Below are positions 8,675 to 16,219 of a stretch of 52,396 bases of DNA, in pieces. Made by a program: the position numbers and the translations under genes. How positions within the stretch are numbered: position 1 is the stretch's first letter; every line of letters begins with the position of its first letter. A model generated the notes under the pieces. That model was not told the DNA's origin, ran no database searches, and worked only from the letters and a program-made list of their open reading frames with translations. Source of the stretch: RGIG426 sp045598065 (lineage in GTDB: Bacteria; Bacillota; Clostridia; Oscillospirales; Acutalibacteraceae); assembly GCA_045598065.1 (NCBI GenBank), contig JAZLLJ010000029.1, forward strand, positions 1 through 52,396, read 5' to 3'.

Positions 8675-9514
8675 ATGGCGTACGTATTGGATGGAATTGC
8701 AGTATTGTTGATTGTCGGACTCGGTGTTCTCGGCGTGTTCCGCGGCTTTTTCAAAATGATTATGCCGGTCATCGGTGTTGTGGTGTCTCTGGTGCTGGCC
8801 GCTCAGTTCGCGACTCCGCTTTCTGAAAAAATCTATGACGGCTTGTTCCAAGGCGATTTGACGCGTGCAGTAGAGGTGAAAATCCAGGAAGACGGCGGAT
8901 TTGACGGCCTCGATGCCACAGCAGGAGTTGATAAACTGCTGAATGTGATGCCCGAAAAACCGAAACAGATGATGGAAAAATACTACGGCGCGGTGACGGC
9001 AAAAGAGTGTCTGGATATTGTCGATAAAAACAAAGATGACAAAAGTCGTTCCGTTTTCTATGAATCGGGCAAGGATTCGATTAACGCGGTTATCGAAAAC
9101 GTGGTGCGTCCGGCGATGATTAACACCTTTACCGGCGGTTGCTTCTTGGCGCTGTTTGTGGTGTTTATGGCGTTGTCGGTGTTTGCTATCGTAATGATTA
9201 ACCGTATGGCTTCGCTCCCGGGATTGAACATTATCAATCGTGTGTTGGGCTTTATTGCCGGTGCGGCCGGCGGTGTGGTGCTGACGGTGGTGATGGCGAA
9301 CGCGCTGTCTATCTTCTCTGCGGCGGCTGTGGCGGCTAAAACAGAAGATCCCGCGATTACTCCGGATACGCTGAAGCAAACGTATATCGTGCAGCGTATG
9401 GAACTGATGAAAGACAATGAAACGGTGAAACATATCCGCGATTGGGCGATTGAAACGGCAAAGACCGAAGCCGCCGCGGAAGAGAATAAGGACGCCGTTA
9501 AAGCAAATAACTAA
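8675..9514 (+). CDS. CvpA family membrane protein (second copy)
   Basis: A clearer CvpA-family member of 279 residues. The N-terminal pair of helices contains GLGVLGVFRGFFKMIMPVIG, the RGF/turn motif typical of the family. A polar loop of about 100 residues carries a conserved-looking SGKDSINAVIENVV helix, followed by two further helices (GGCFLALFVVFMALSVFAI and VLGFIAGAAGGVVLTVVMAN). The C-terminus is charged. It lies 23 bp after the first CvpA-like gene and 21 bp before pgsA, with GGAG at 8661. The biological role is unknown. Confidence 0.78.
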   Translation: MAYVLDGIAVLLIVGLGVLGVFRGFFKMIMPVIGVVVSLVLAAQFATPLSEKIYDGLFQGDLTRAVEVKIQEDGGFDGLDATAGVDKLLNVMPEKPKQMMEKYYGAVTAKECLDIVDKNKDDKSRSVFYESGKDSINAVIENVVRPAMINTFTGGCFLALFVVFMALSVFAIVMINRMASLPGLNIINRVLGFIAGAAGGVVLTVVMANALSIFSAAAVAAKTEDPAITPDTLKQTYIVQRMELMKDNETVKHIRDWAIETAKTEAAAEENKDAVKANN

Positions 9515-9535
9515 CGAAACGGAGACCTTTTTACT

Positions 9536-10102
9536 ATGATAAAAATCAGTTGGAAATGGAACGTGCCGAACGTGCTGTCGCTGTTCCGCTTGGTACTTGT
9601 GCCTTTTATTGCGGTAACGTATATGCGCGGTCAAACGTTGATGGCGGTGATTGCGCTTATTGTGTCGGGCGCAACCGACGTTATCGACGGATTTGTGGCG
9701 CGTCATTTTAACCAAATAACCGACCTCGGCAAAATTCTTGATCCGTTGGCGGACAAATTAACGCAAATCACCGTGGCGCTTTGTTTAACGTTCCGCTATC
9801 TGGAATTGTTGCCTCTGCTCATTATTTGCGTGGTGAAAGAATTGTGCCAAATGGTAGGTGGATTGCTTCTTCTCGGAAAAGACGACGTAATCCGCGGTTC
9901 GAAGTGGTTTGGAAAATTGGCGACGGTGTTGTTTTATACCGTTGCGGTGTTGCTTGTTCAAAGTTTCGTTCCAATCAATTTCACGTGGCGTATGATTTTA
10001 GTTGGACTGGTGGTCGCAGCGATGTTGATGGCGTTTTTTAACTACCTCGGTATTTTCGTCAAAATCATACGTTCGACAAAAGAATCTTCCGAAAACGACT
10101 GA
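9536..10102 (+). CDS. pgsA: CDP-diacylglycerol-glycerol-3-phosphate 3-phosphatidyltransferase
   Basis: Makes phosphatidylglycerophosphate, the committed step to phosphatidylglycerol and cardiolipin, in the membrane. The CDP-alcohol phosphotransferase signature is complete: D48, D51-G52, A55-R56, G65, D69 and D73. The protein has 188 residues, four to six membrane helices and the typical opening NVPNVLSLFRLVLVPF. CDP-alcohol transferases for other head groups share the signature, but the length and N-terminus favour PgsA. Confidence 0.9.
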   Translation: MIKISWKWNVPNVLSLFRLVLVPFIAVTYMRGQTLMAVIALIVSGATDVIDGFVARHFNQITDLGKILDPLADKLTQITVALCLTFRYLELLPLLIICVVKELCQMVGGLLLLGKDDVIRGSKWFGKLATVLFYTVAVLLVQSFVPINFTWRMILVGLVVAAMLMAFFNYLGIFVKIIRSTKESSEND

Positions 10103-10123
10103 TTTTCACAGAAAGGGATTACT

Positions 10124-12415
10124 ATGCTTTGTGCTCGTTGTAAAAAAAGAACGGCGATGGTATTTGTTACCCGTATGGAAGACGGTAAAAACGTCAACGA
10201 GGGATATTGTATTCCTTGCGCACGGGAACTGAATATCGGCCCAATTAACGACATTTTCAAGAAAATGGGCATCTCCGATGAGGATATCGACTCGATGGGC
10301 GACCAGATGGAGTCGATGATGAGCGGTATGCTCGGCGATGGGGAAGACGGCGATTTTGAGCTGGGCGGAACGGCGGCAGAATCGTTTTTCCAAAAGATGT
10401 TCGGCGGCGGAAAACCGTTGGATTCGGCGGAAGACGAGGAAGACGACGAGCCGGATGATGCCGGAAAAAAAGCGGATAAAGCCGAAAAGAAAAAGAATAA
10501 AAAGCGCAAATACCTCGGTCAGTATTGCACCGATTTGACTTCCCGTGCACGAAAAGGGGAGATTGACACCATCGTCGGCCGCGAGAGGGAAATTTCGCGT
10601 GCGGTACAGATTTTGTCTCGCCGCACGAAGAACAATCCCTGCCTTATCGGTGCGCCGGGCGTGGGCAAAACCGCGATTGTGGAGGGCCTTGCCCAGCGCA
10701 TTGCCGCCGGCAATGTGCCCACAAAACTCAAAAACAAAGAGATTTTGCTTCTGGATATGACGGCACTTGTTGCCGGAACGCAGTTCCGCGGCCAGTTTGA
10801 GAGCCGTATCAAAGGGCTTATCTCCGAAGTGAAAGCCGAGGGCAATATCATCCTCTTTATCGACGAGGTGCACAATTTGGTGGGCACCGGCGATGCGGAG
10901 GGGACGATGTCTGCGGCGAATATTTTAAAACCGGCGCTGTCTCGCGGAGAAATCCAGGTTATCGGCGCCACCACCTTCAACGAATACCGCAAGTATATTG
11001 AGAAAGATGCCGCGCTGGAACGCCGTTTTCAGCCGATAACGGTGGAAGAACCGTCCATCGACGAAACAGTGGAGATGCTCAAAGGCGTGCGTGGGTTCTA
11101 CGAGGCGTATCACGGGGTAAAAATCAACGATGCGCTTATTCGTCGGGCGGTGCAACTGTCCGTACGATATATCACCGACCGCTTTTTGCCGGACAAAGCC
11201 ATTGACTTGCTGGATGAGGCGTGTGCTTCCCGGATGCTCAAAAATAAAGTGGCGGACACCTATGCCGACGTTACGGCGAAAATTGCCGAACTGCAAAAAG
11301 CGGAGCAGGTGGAGATGGAAAACGATCCGGTGGATTACGAAAAAATGGCGAATATCCACACGGAATTGCTCAAAGCCCAGGACCAGGCGGACGCTCTGCG
11401 TGTCGATGCTACCGAAGCCCCTGTTACCGACGAGGATTTGGCAGGCGTTATCGAACTGTGGACGGGGATTCCCGCCTCCAAAGTGCAGGAAGATATGCTG
11501 CCGAAGTTGTCCAAGCTTGAGGACCAACTGAAAGCCAAAATCAAAGGGCAGGACGAGGCAATCTCCCTTGTTTCGGCCGCCATTCGCCGCACGCGAGTGC
11601 AGATTAGTCCACGCCGCCGTCCTGCTTCCTTTATTTTCGTCGGGCCGACGGGTGTAGGAAAAACCGAACTGGTGAAAGTGCTTGCGGCGCAACTCTTTGA
11701 CACGCCGGAAACGCTCATTCGCCTTGATATGTCAGAATTTATGGAGAAACACGCCGTGTCGCGCATTATCGGCTCGCCTCCCGGTTACGTCGGCTATGAC
11801 GAGGCGGGGCAGTTGACCGAAAAAGTACGCCGCAAACCTTATTCGGTGCTGCTTTTTGACGAGATTGAAAAGGCGCACCCGGACGTGCTGAACATCTTGC
11901 TCCAAATTCTTGACGAGGGCCGCGTGACCGATGCTCACGGTCGTGTAGTCAACTTTGAAAATACCGTCATCGTGATGACCTCCAACGCCGGCAGTAACGT
12001 GGGCGAAAACCTTTTAGGTTTTGGCAAAACGCAAGAGCAGGGTGCGAAAGACAAGGCGGTGAAAGCGTTGTCCGATTTCCTGCGACCGGAATTTTTGAGC
12101 CGCGTGGACGAGGTGGTCTATTTCCGTCCGCTTTCGGTGGAAGAATACGCCGACATTGCCGACTTGATGCTTTCGGAACTGGTCGATCCGCTGAAAGAGC
12201 GTGAAATCGACCTTTCGTGGGACCGTGCCGTGTGCGAGGCGCTTGCCAATAAGACTCACGGCGGCAAACGCGGTGCTCGCGATTTGCGCTCGGCCATCCG
12301 CAAAGAGGTGGAGGATGTCATTGCCGCAAAATTAGTGGAATTGTACGACACGCCGCCCAAGGCGTTTTTGCTGTCTGCCAATGAGGATGGCTCGCTTAAC
12401 GTTTGCACGAAATAA
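10124..12415 (+). CDS. clpE: ClpE-like Clp ATPase with N-terminal zinc finger
   Basis: AAA+ unfoldase that feeds proteins to ClpP. Instead of a double Clp_N domain it begins with a four-cysteine finger (C3-x2-C6 and C29-x2-C32), the hallmark of ClpE. A Met/Asp/Lys-rich linker runs to about residue 130. The first AAA+ domain has GAPGVGKT (176-183), a short middle segment follows (about 380-430), and the second AAA+ domain has GPTGVGKT (507-514). A tripeptide LGF (631-633) sits where ClpP-docking loops occur, so partnership with ClpP is expected. At 763 residues it is somewhat longer than typical ClpE. No CtsR-type operator is evident upstream. ClpC is the alternative, but the finger argues against it. 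Confidence 0.88.
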   Translation: MLCARCKKRTAMVFVTRMEDGKNVNEGYCIPCARELNIGPINDIFKKMGISDEDIDSMGDQMESMMSGMLGDGEDGDFELGGTAAESFFQKMFGGGKPLDSAEDEEDDEPDDAGKKADKAEKKKNKKRKYLGQYCTDLTSRARKGEIDTIVGREREISRAVQILSRRTKNNPCLIGAPGVGKTAIVEGLAQRIAAGNVPTKLKNKEILLLDMTALVAGTQFRGQFESRIKGLISEVKAEGNIILFIDEVHNLVGTGDAEGTMSAANILKPALSRGEIQVIGATTFNEYRKYIEKDAALERRFQPITVEEPSIDETVEMLKGVRGFYEAYHGVKINDALIRRAVQLSVRYITDRFLPDKAIDLLDEACASRMLKNKVADTYADVTAKIAELQKAEQVEMENDPVDYEKMANIHTELLKAQDQADALRVDATEAPVTDEDLAGVIELWTGIPASKVQEDMLPKLSKLEDQLKAKIKGQDEAISLVSAAIRRTRVQISPRRRPASFIFVGPTGVGKTELVKVLAAQLFDTPETLIRLDMSEFMEKHAVSRIIGSPPGYVGYDEAGQLTEKVRRKPYSVLLFDEIEKAHPDVLNILLQILDEGRVTDAHGRVVNFENTVIVMTSNAGSNVGENLLGFGKTQEQGAKDKAVKALSDFLRPEFLSRVDEVVYFRPLSVEEYADIADLMLSELVDPLKEREIDLSWDRAVCEALANKTHGGKRGARDLRSAIRKEVEDVIAAKLVELYDTPPKAFLLSANEDGSLNVCTK

Positions 12416-12419
12416 AGCC

Positions 12420-12446
12420 AAACTGTGCGCCGCCGGCGTACAGTTT
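12420..12446 (+). promoter_or_regulatory. Intercistronic hairpin between clpE and the RNase gene
   Basis: Bases 12420-12431 can pair with 12435-12446 (AAACTGT, a G-U wobble, then CGCC against GGCG and ACAGTTT) around a 3-base loop. Only four T's follow the arm's core, so it looks like a weak terminator or an mRNA-processing/stabilising stem. It lies between the clpE stop (12417) and the ribosome site (12451) of the barnase-like gene. Confidence 0.6.
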
Positions 12447-12463
12447 TCGGAAGGAGAATGCGT

Positions 12464-12991
12464 ATGAACTGGAACAAATCGAAGATTGCCGTCTTGATTT
12501 TGATGGCCGTATTGGTTCTCGGCGTGATGGCATTTCCGCTGATTTCCTCCAATGGGCCGACCGCTCCGGCGGAGAGCGATTCGACGAATATTTTGACAAA
12601 ATCACCTACGGCGCCGACACAACAGCAAGTATATTGCCCCACGGAGGGCGAGGCTTACTACGATTTAGAAAATGTGGTGCTGTATTTGGATGCCTACGGG
12701 GAACTGCCACCGAACTATATCACGAAAGCCGAGGCGCAAGAACTCGGTTGGGAAGGCGGTCCGGTGGACAAATACCAAAAAGGCGCGGCTATCGGCGGCG
12801 ACCACTTCGGTAACTATGAAAAGTTATTGCCCGACGGCAACTACACCGAATGTGACATTGACACAAAAGAAAAAGAACGAGGTTCCAAACGACTTGTGTT
12901 CTCCGACGACGGACACTATTATTACACCGCTGACCATTATGGGAAGTTCGATGAATACGTTATCGATAACGGAAATGTGGTGAAACCATGA
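12464..12991 (+). CDS. Barnase-family guanyl-specific ribonuclease, secreted or membrane-anchored
   Basis: Cleaves RNA, preferentially after G in this family. The hydrophobic N-terminus (residues 8-26) is a signal peptide or anchor and is followed by a Thr/Pro/Ser-rich spacer. The catalytic domain (about 66-175) tracks barnase closely: YITKAEAQELGW, then GGDHFGN, then the three active residues E129, R143 and H158 (barnase E73, R87, H102). All key residues are intact. Start is ATG 12464 with AAGGAGA at 12451-12457; an earlier ATG at 12459 is out of frame. It overlaps the barstar gene by 4 bp. The nearest upstream gene is clpE. Confidence 0.92.
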   Translation: MNWNKSKIAVLILMAVLVLGVMAFPLISSNGPTAPAESDSTNILTKSPTAPTQQQVYCPTEGEAYYDLENVVLYLDAYGELPPNYITKAEAQELGWEGGPVDKYQKGAAIGGDHFGNYEKLLPDGNYTECDIDTKEKERGSKRLVFSDDGHYYYTADHYGKFDEYVIDNGNVVKP

Positions 12992-13236
12992 GCGAAATCA
13001 ATTTATGCGCCCGTCGTATCGGGCAACCGAACGTGCATACGTATTTTGCTCGCAAATTTCCGCTTCCCGACTACTACGGCAACAATTTGGATGCGTTCTA
13101 TGACGTGTTGACCTCGCTTTCCGAAACCACGGTAAAAGTACGGGGGACGGTAAAAACCGAGCAAGGTGAGCGTGTGCTCGCGGTGCTTCGTGATGCGGCC
13201 GCCGCGAACAAAAACTTAAAACTTATCGAAAAATGA
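12988..13236 (+). CDS. Barstar-family ribonuclease inhibitor
   Basis: Cytoplasmic inhibitor that would block the active site of the preceding RNase before or instead of export. The 82-residue protein retains Y29, D35 and D39 in LPDYYGNNLDAFYD; the barstar tryptophan 38 is Tyr here. E61 aligns with barstar E76. The loop between helices 2 and 3 is shorter than in B. amyloliquefaciens barstar. ATGA overlap with the RNase gene gives translational coupling of enzyme and inhibitor. A terminator follows 5 bp after the stop. Confidence 0.92.
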   Translation: MSEINLCARRIGQPNVHTYFARKFPLPDYYGNNLDAFYDVLTSLSETTVKVRGTVKTEQGERVLAVLRDAAAANKNLKLIEK

Positions 13237-13240
13237 CAGA

Positions 13241-13279
13241 AAAAACACCCAACCGTCAGTCCGACGGTTGGGTGTTTTT
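13241..13279 (+). terminator. Bidirectional terminator after barstar
   Basis: A stem of about 16 bp (13242-13257 with 13263-13278) and 5-base loop is flanked by A's on the left and T's on the right, so it can end the plus-strand run and, read in reverse, the convergent dtxR-like gene. Confidence 0.93.
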
Positions 13280-13289
13280 AATTTTATTA

Positions 13290-13658
13290 TTATAATGTTT
13301 TGGAATGTTTTTTGAGTGCTTCAAAAGATTCGGTGCTTAAATCGTGTTCGATTTTGCAGGCATCCGCAGAGGCGGTCTCGGGGGAAACGCCGATGCGCAA
13401 AAGCATTTCGGTAATCACCACGTGACGCTCATAGATGCGCTCGGCAATTTCTTTGCCTTTTTCCGTCAGCCATACGCAGTTACATCCCTCGCGGACATCC
13501 ACGTAATCGTCGGCTTTCAGGCGGACGAGAGCTCGGCTGACCGAGGGCTTGGAAAAGCCCATATGTTCGGCAATGTCCACAGCATGGACACGCGGTTTTT
13601 CCTTGGAGAGAATGAGGATAGTTTCGAGGTACATCTCGCCGGATTCCAGTAATTTCAT
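13290..13658 (-). CDS. DtxR/MntR-family metal-dependent transcriptional regulator
   Basis: Metal-sensing repressor or activator of ion homeostasis genes. A winged helix-turn-helix (residues 8-65, with IAEHMGFSKPSVSRALVRL) is followed by a metal-binding/dimerisation domain; there is no C-terminal SH3-like domain, so at 122 residues it has MntR architecture. Candidate ligands are M9, E12, H79, C101, E104 and H105. The His-to-Glu-His spacing is that of MntR, but M9 and C101 replace the MntR Asp8 and Glu99 and match DtxR M10 and C102. Metal specificity is therefore uncertain. Ribosome site GAAAGGGG and a strong own promoter lie upstream. Confidence 0.9.
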   Translation of the reverse strand: MKLLESGEMYLETILILSKEKPRVHAVDIAEHMGFSKPSVSRALVRLKADDYVDVREGCNCVWLTEKGKEIAERIYERHVVITEMLLRIGVSPETASADACKIEHDLSTESFEALKKHSKTL

Positions 13659-13701
13659 TAGAGGAAGCCCCTTTCATTCGATTAGAAGAACCAACTCAGA
13701 A

Positions 13702-13730
13702 ATTATACCATATTTAACCAAAAGTGTCAA
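13702..13730 (-). promoter_or_regulatory. Promoter of the dtxR-like gene
   Basis: On the minus strand, TTGACA (13730-13725) and TATAAT (13707-13702) are both perfect consensus with a 17-bp spacer ending in TGG. I see no convincing palindromic DtxR or MntR box over it. Confidence 0.88.
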
Positions 13731-13739
13731 GAGTTTTTC

Positions 13740-13949
13740 TTATTCGTCGGTTTTCTTTTTCAATTTGGTCTTATTTCCCTGTTCATCCACAATGTAGGTG
13801 TTGTCCAATTGGGCACGCAAACTGCGTGTGTACGATTCGATATATTCGGCGCGAAGAGTGGATTGTTCGGCTTTTTCGGCTTCGGTCAGTCCGGTTTCGC
13901 GAGATTTTTTTGCCAATTCGTTAATGCGAGCGATGCGTTCTTGTGTCAT
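13740..13949 (-). CDS. DUF896 family protein (YnzC-like)
   Basis: A 69-residue, highly charged, helical cytosolic protein. The opening RIARINELAKKSRETGLTEA followed by AEYIESYTRSLRAQL and the lysine-rich tail match the DUF896 family, represented by B. subtilis YnzC. The molecular role is not known to me. Ribosome site AGAGGTGAC precedes the ATG. It has its own promoter and reads in the same direction as the dtxR-like gene 81 bp downstream. Confidence 0.9.
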   Translation of the reverse strand: MTQERIARINELAKKSRETGLTEAEKAEQSTLRAEYIESYTRSLRAQLDNTYIVDEQGNKTKLKKKTDE

Positions 13950-13969
13950 ATTTTGTCACCTCTTTTGGT

Positions 13970-13998
13970 ACTATATCATATCTTTTTGTTTTTCGCAA
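13970..13998 (-). promoter_or_regulatory. Promoter of the DUF896 gene
   Basis: On the minus strand TTGCGA (13998-13993) and TATAGT (13975-13970) are separated by 17 bp, and the spacer ends in TGA. It is divergent from the mtnN promoter. Confidence 0.65.
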
Positions 13999-14017
13999 GG
14001 GGAAGTGCAAGAAAGGC

Positions 14018-14046
14018 TTGAAAAATAAAATAATATATGCTAAAAT
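14018..14046 (+). promoter_or_regulatory. Promoter of the mtnN operon
   Basis: TTGAAA at 14018-14023 and TAAAAT at 14041-14046 with a 17-bp spacer ending in TGC. It is the only promoter seen for the run mtnN to trmD. Confidence 0.82.
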
Positions 14047-14079
14047 AAACGATAAGTTTATTATAAAGGGGGAATAGGC

Positions 14080-14781
14080 GTGAAATGGGGACTAATCGGC
14101 GCCATGGAAGAAGAAATCGTGGCGTTGCTTTCGGAAATGACCGAAGTGACGTGTGAAACCGTGGCAGGTCGCGCCTATTACAGCGGCAAATTGGGAGCGG
14201 CGGATGTTACGCTGACTCAATGCGGTGTCGGCAAGGTGTGCGCGGCGATGGCGGCACAAATTCTTGTGGACAGCTTTCACGTGGATGCGCTCGTCAACAC
14301 CGGTGTCGCCGGCGGCCTTGCAAAAGGGTTGCAGGTGGGGGACATCGTGCTTTCTGAATCGGCGCTGCACCACGATTTTGATATCACCGCGTTCGGCCAC
14401 GTCCGCGGCTATATCGGCGGCGGAGGAGACGATACCGTGCCCACCCGTTTTTATGCCGACCGCGCGCTTATTGACCGGTTTATGAAAGGCGCGGAAAACA
14501 AGACGGGCCACCGCATCCTTTGCGGAACGGTGGCGAGCGGTGACGTGTTTGTGGACGATACGGCACTGAAGCTCAAAATCCGCGATGAATTTGATGCTAC
14601 CGTTGCCGAGATGGAAGGCGCGGCGGTCGCGCAGGTCGCCACCGCCAACGGTGTGCCGTTTCTCATCGTCCGCGAGGTGTCCGATTTAGCGGAAAACGAT
14701 GCCGCCGGCTGTTCGGACAATTTTTTGGAAAAAGCCGCCAGACGTTCGGCAAAATTGCTGATCGCCATGGTGAACGTATAA
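14080..14781 (+). CDS. mtnN: 5'-methylthioadenosine/S-adenosylhomocysteine nucleosidase
   Basis: Hydrolyses methylthioadenosine and S-adenosylhomocysteine to adenine plus the thioribose product, relieving product inhibition of methyltransferases. Key residues match the E. coli enzyme: E12 (GAMEEE), E179 in AEMEGAA (E174 in E. coli) and catalytic D202 in REVSDLAENDA (D197). The 233-residue length is normal. Start is GTG with AAAGGGGGAA upstream. It opens a six-gene operon and has its own promoter at 14018. Confidence 0.95.
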   Translation: MKWGLIGAMEEEIVALLSEMTEVTCETVAGRAYYSGKLGAADVTLTQCGVGKVCAAMAAQILVDSFHVDALVNTGVAGGLAKGLQVGDIVLSESALHHDFDITAFGHVRGYIGGGGDDTVPTRFYADRALIDRFMKGAENKTGHRILCGTVASGDVFVDDTALKLKIRDEFDATVAEMEGAAVAQVATANGVPFLIVREVSDLAENDAAGCSDNFLEKAARRSAKLLIAMVNV

Positions 14782-14812
14782 ACGAGTAAAAACAGAAAGC
14801 GAGGGAAACCTT

Positions 14813-16204
14813 ATGCAAGAAATCAAAATAAATCCCCACACGAACGTATTGGAGCAGGATCCGTACAGTTTTGAACTGCAAAATGTGTCCGAGCCGGAAC
14901 TGTTCCGTGAAATGTTCCCGTATACGGAAGTGCCGAAAATCGCCTACAACTTCCGCCGCGTGCCGATGAATATGCCGGAGCATATCTATATTACCGACAC
15001 CACGTTCCGTGACGGTCAGCAATCCCGCACGCCGTATACCACAAAACAGATGGTGGACATCTACAAAATGCTCCATCGCTTGGGCGGCAAAAAGGGTATC
15101 ATTCGTCAGACGGAGTTTTTCGTCTATTCCGAAAAAGACCGCAAGGCTTTGGAGGAGTGTATGGACCTCGGCTACGACTTCCCGGAGATTACGACGTGGA
15201 TTCGTGCCTCAAAAAAAGACTTTGAACTCGTGCGCAACCTGAACATCCCCGAAACGGGTATTCTGGTTAGTTGCTCCGACTACCATATTTTCCGCAAAAT
15301 GAAGCTCAACCGCAAACAGGCGATGGACAAATATTTGGCGGTGGTGGAAGAGGCTATCCAAGCCGGTCTTCGTCCGCGCTGTCACTTTGAGGATATCACC
15401 CGTGCCGATTTCTACGGCTTTGTGGTGCCGTTTGCGACCGAACTGATGAGACTGTCCGAGCGTTACGGTGTGCCGGTGAAAATTCGTGCGTGCGATACGA
15501 TGGGCTACGGCGTGCCGTTCGCAGGTGTGTCACTGCCGCGTTCTGTTTCGGGTATCATCTACGGTTTACAGCAGTATTCCGGTGTGCCGAGCGAGATGCT
15601 CGAATGGCACGGCCACAACGATTTCTATAAAGGCGTGGCCAACGCGTCTACCGCGTGGCTGTACGGTGCCGGCGCGGTCAACTGCTCGCTGCTTGGTATC
15701 GGCGAGCGCACCGGTAACGTGCCGCTGGAAGCGATGGTGTTCGAGTATGCGTCGCTGAAAGGCACGATGGACGGAATGGACCCGACGGTCATCACCGAAA
15801 TTGCCGACTATATCGTGAAAGAGACCGATTACGACCTGCCGCCGATGACGCCGTTTGTGGGTGCGCACTTTAACCTTACCCGTGCCGGCATTCACGCGGA
15901 CGGTCTTCTCAAAGACGAGGAAATTTACAATATTTTCGATACCAAAACGCTGCTTAACCGTCCGGCTTCCGTGGCGGTGAGCAACACCTCCGGTCTTGCA
16001 GGCGTTGCCTGCTGGATTAACCAATTCTTCCGCTTGCCGGACGACGAATTGCTGGAGAAAAACGACCCGTTGGTGGTTTCTATCAAAGAGTGGGTGGACA
16101 AGGAATATGAGCAAGGCCGCATCTCGATGATTAGTGACGACGAATTGTATGCCAAAGTAAAAGAATCCAACGATCCGCGCTTTGCGAAACTCTGCAAAAA
16201 ATAA
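14813..16204 (+). CDS. 2-isopropylmalate/homocitrate synthase family enzyme (HMGL-like TIM barrel)
   Basis: Condenses acetyl-CoA with a 2-oxoacid in this superfamily (LeuA, NifV, CimA, Re-citrate synthase). The TIM barrel begins after an unusual 57-residue N-terminal extension with D62-x3-R66-D67 (TDTTFRDGQQS). It continues with ACDTMGYG (227-233), the metal-binding H266 and H268 in HGHND, and GERTGNVPLEA near 297-307. At 463 residues it lacks the LeuA regulatory domain. The neighbours are not leucine genes, so LeuA is not supported; Re-citrate synthase is a reasonable candidate but unproven. The gene lies 31 bp after mtnN. Confidence 0.8.
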   Translation: MQEIKINPHTNVLEQDPYSFELQNVSEPELFREMFPYTEVPKIAYNFRRVPMNMPEHIYITDTTFRDGQQSRTPYTTKQMVDIYKMLHRLGGKKGIIRQTEFFVYSEKDRKALEECMDLGYDFPEITTWIRASKKDFELVRNLNIPETGILVSCSDYHIFRKMKLNRKQAMDKYLAVVEEAIQAGLRPRCHFEDITRADFYGFVVPFATELMRLSERYGVPVKIRACDTMGYGVPFAGVSLPRSVSGIIYGLQQYSGVPSEMLEWHGHNDFYKGVANASTAWLYGAGAVNCSLLGIGERTGNVPLEAMVFEYASLKGTMDGMDPTVITEIADYIVKETDYDLPPMTPFVGAHFNLTRAGIHADGLLKDEEIYNIFDTKTLLNRPASVAVSNTSGLAGVACWINQFFRLPDDELLEKNDPLVVSIKEWVDKEYEQGRISMISDDELYAKVKESNDPRFAKLCKK

Positions 16205-16219
16205 AAAGGGGACTTTTCG

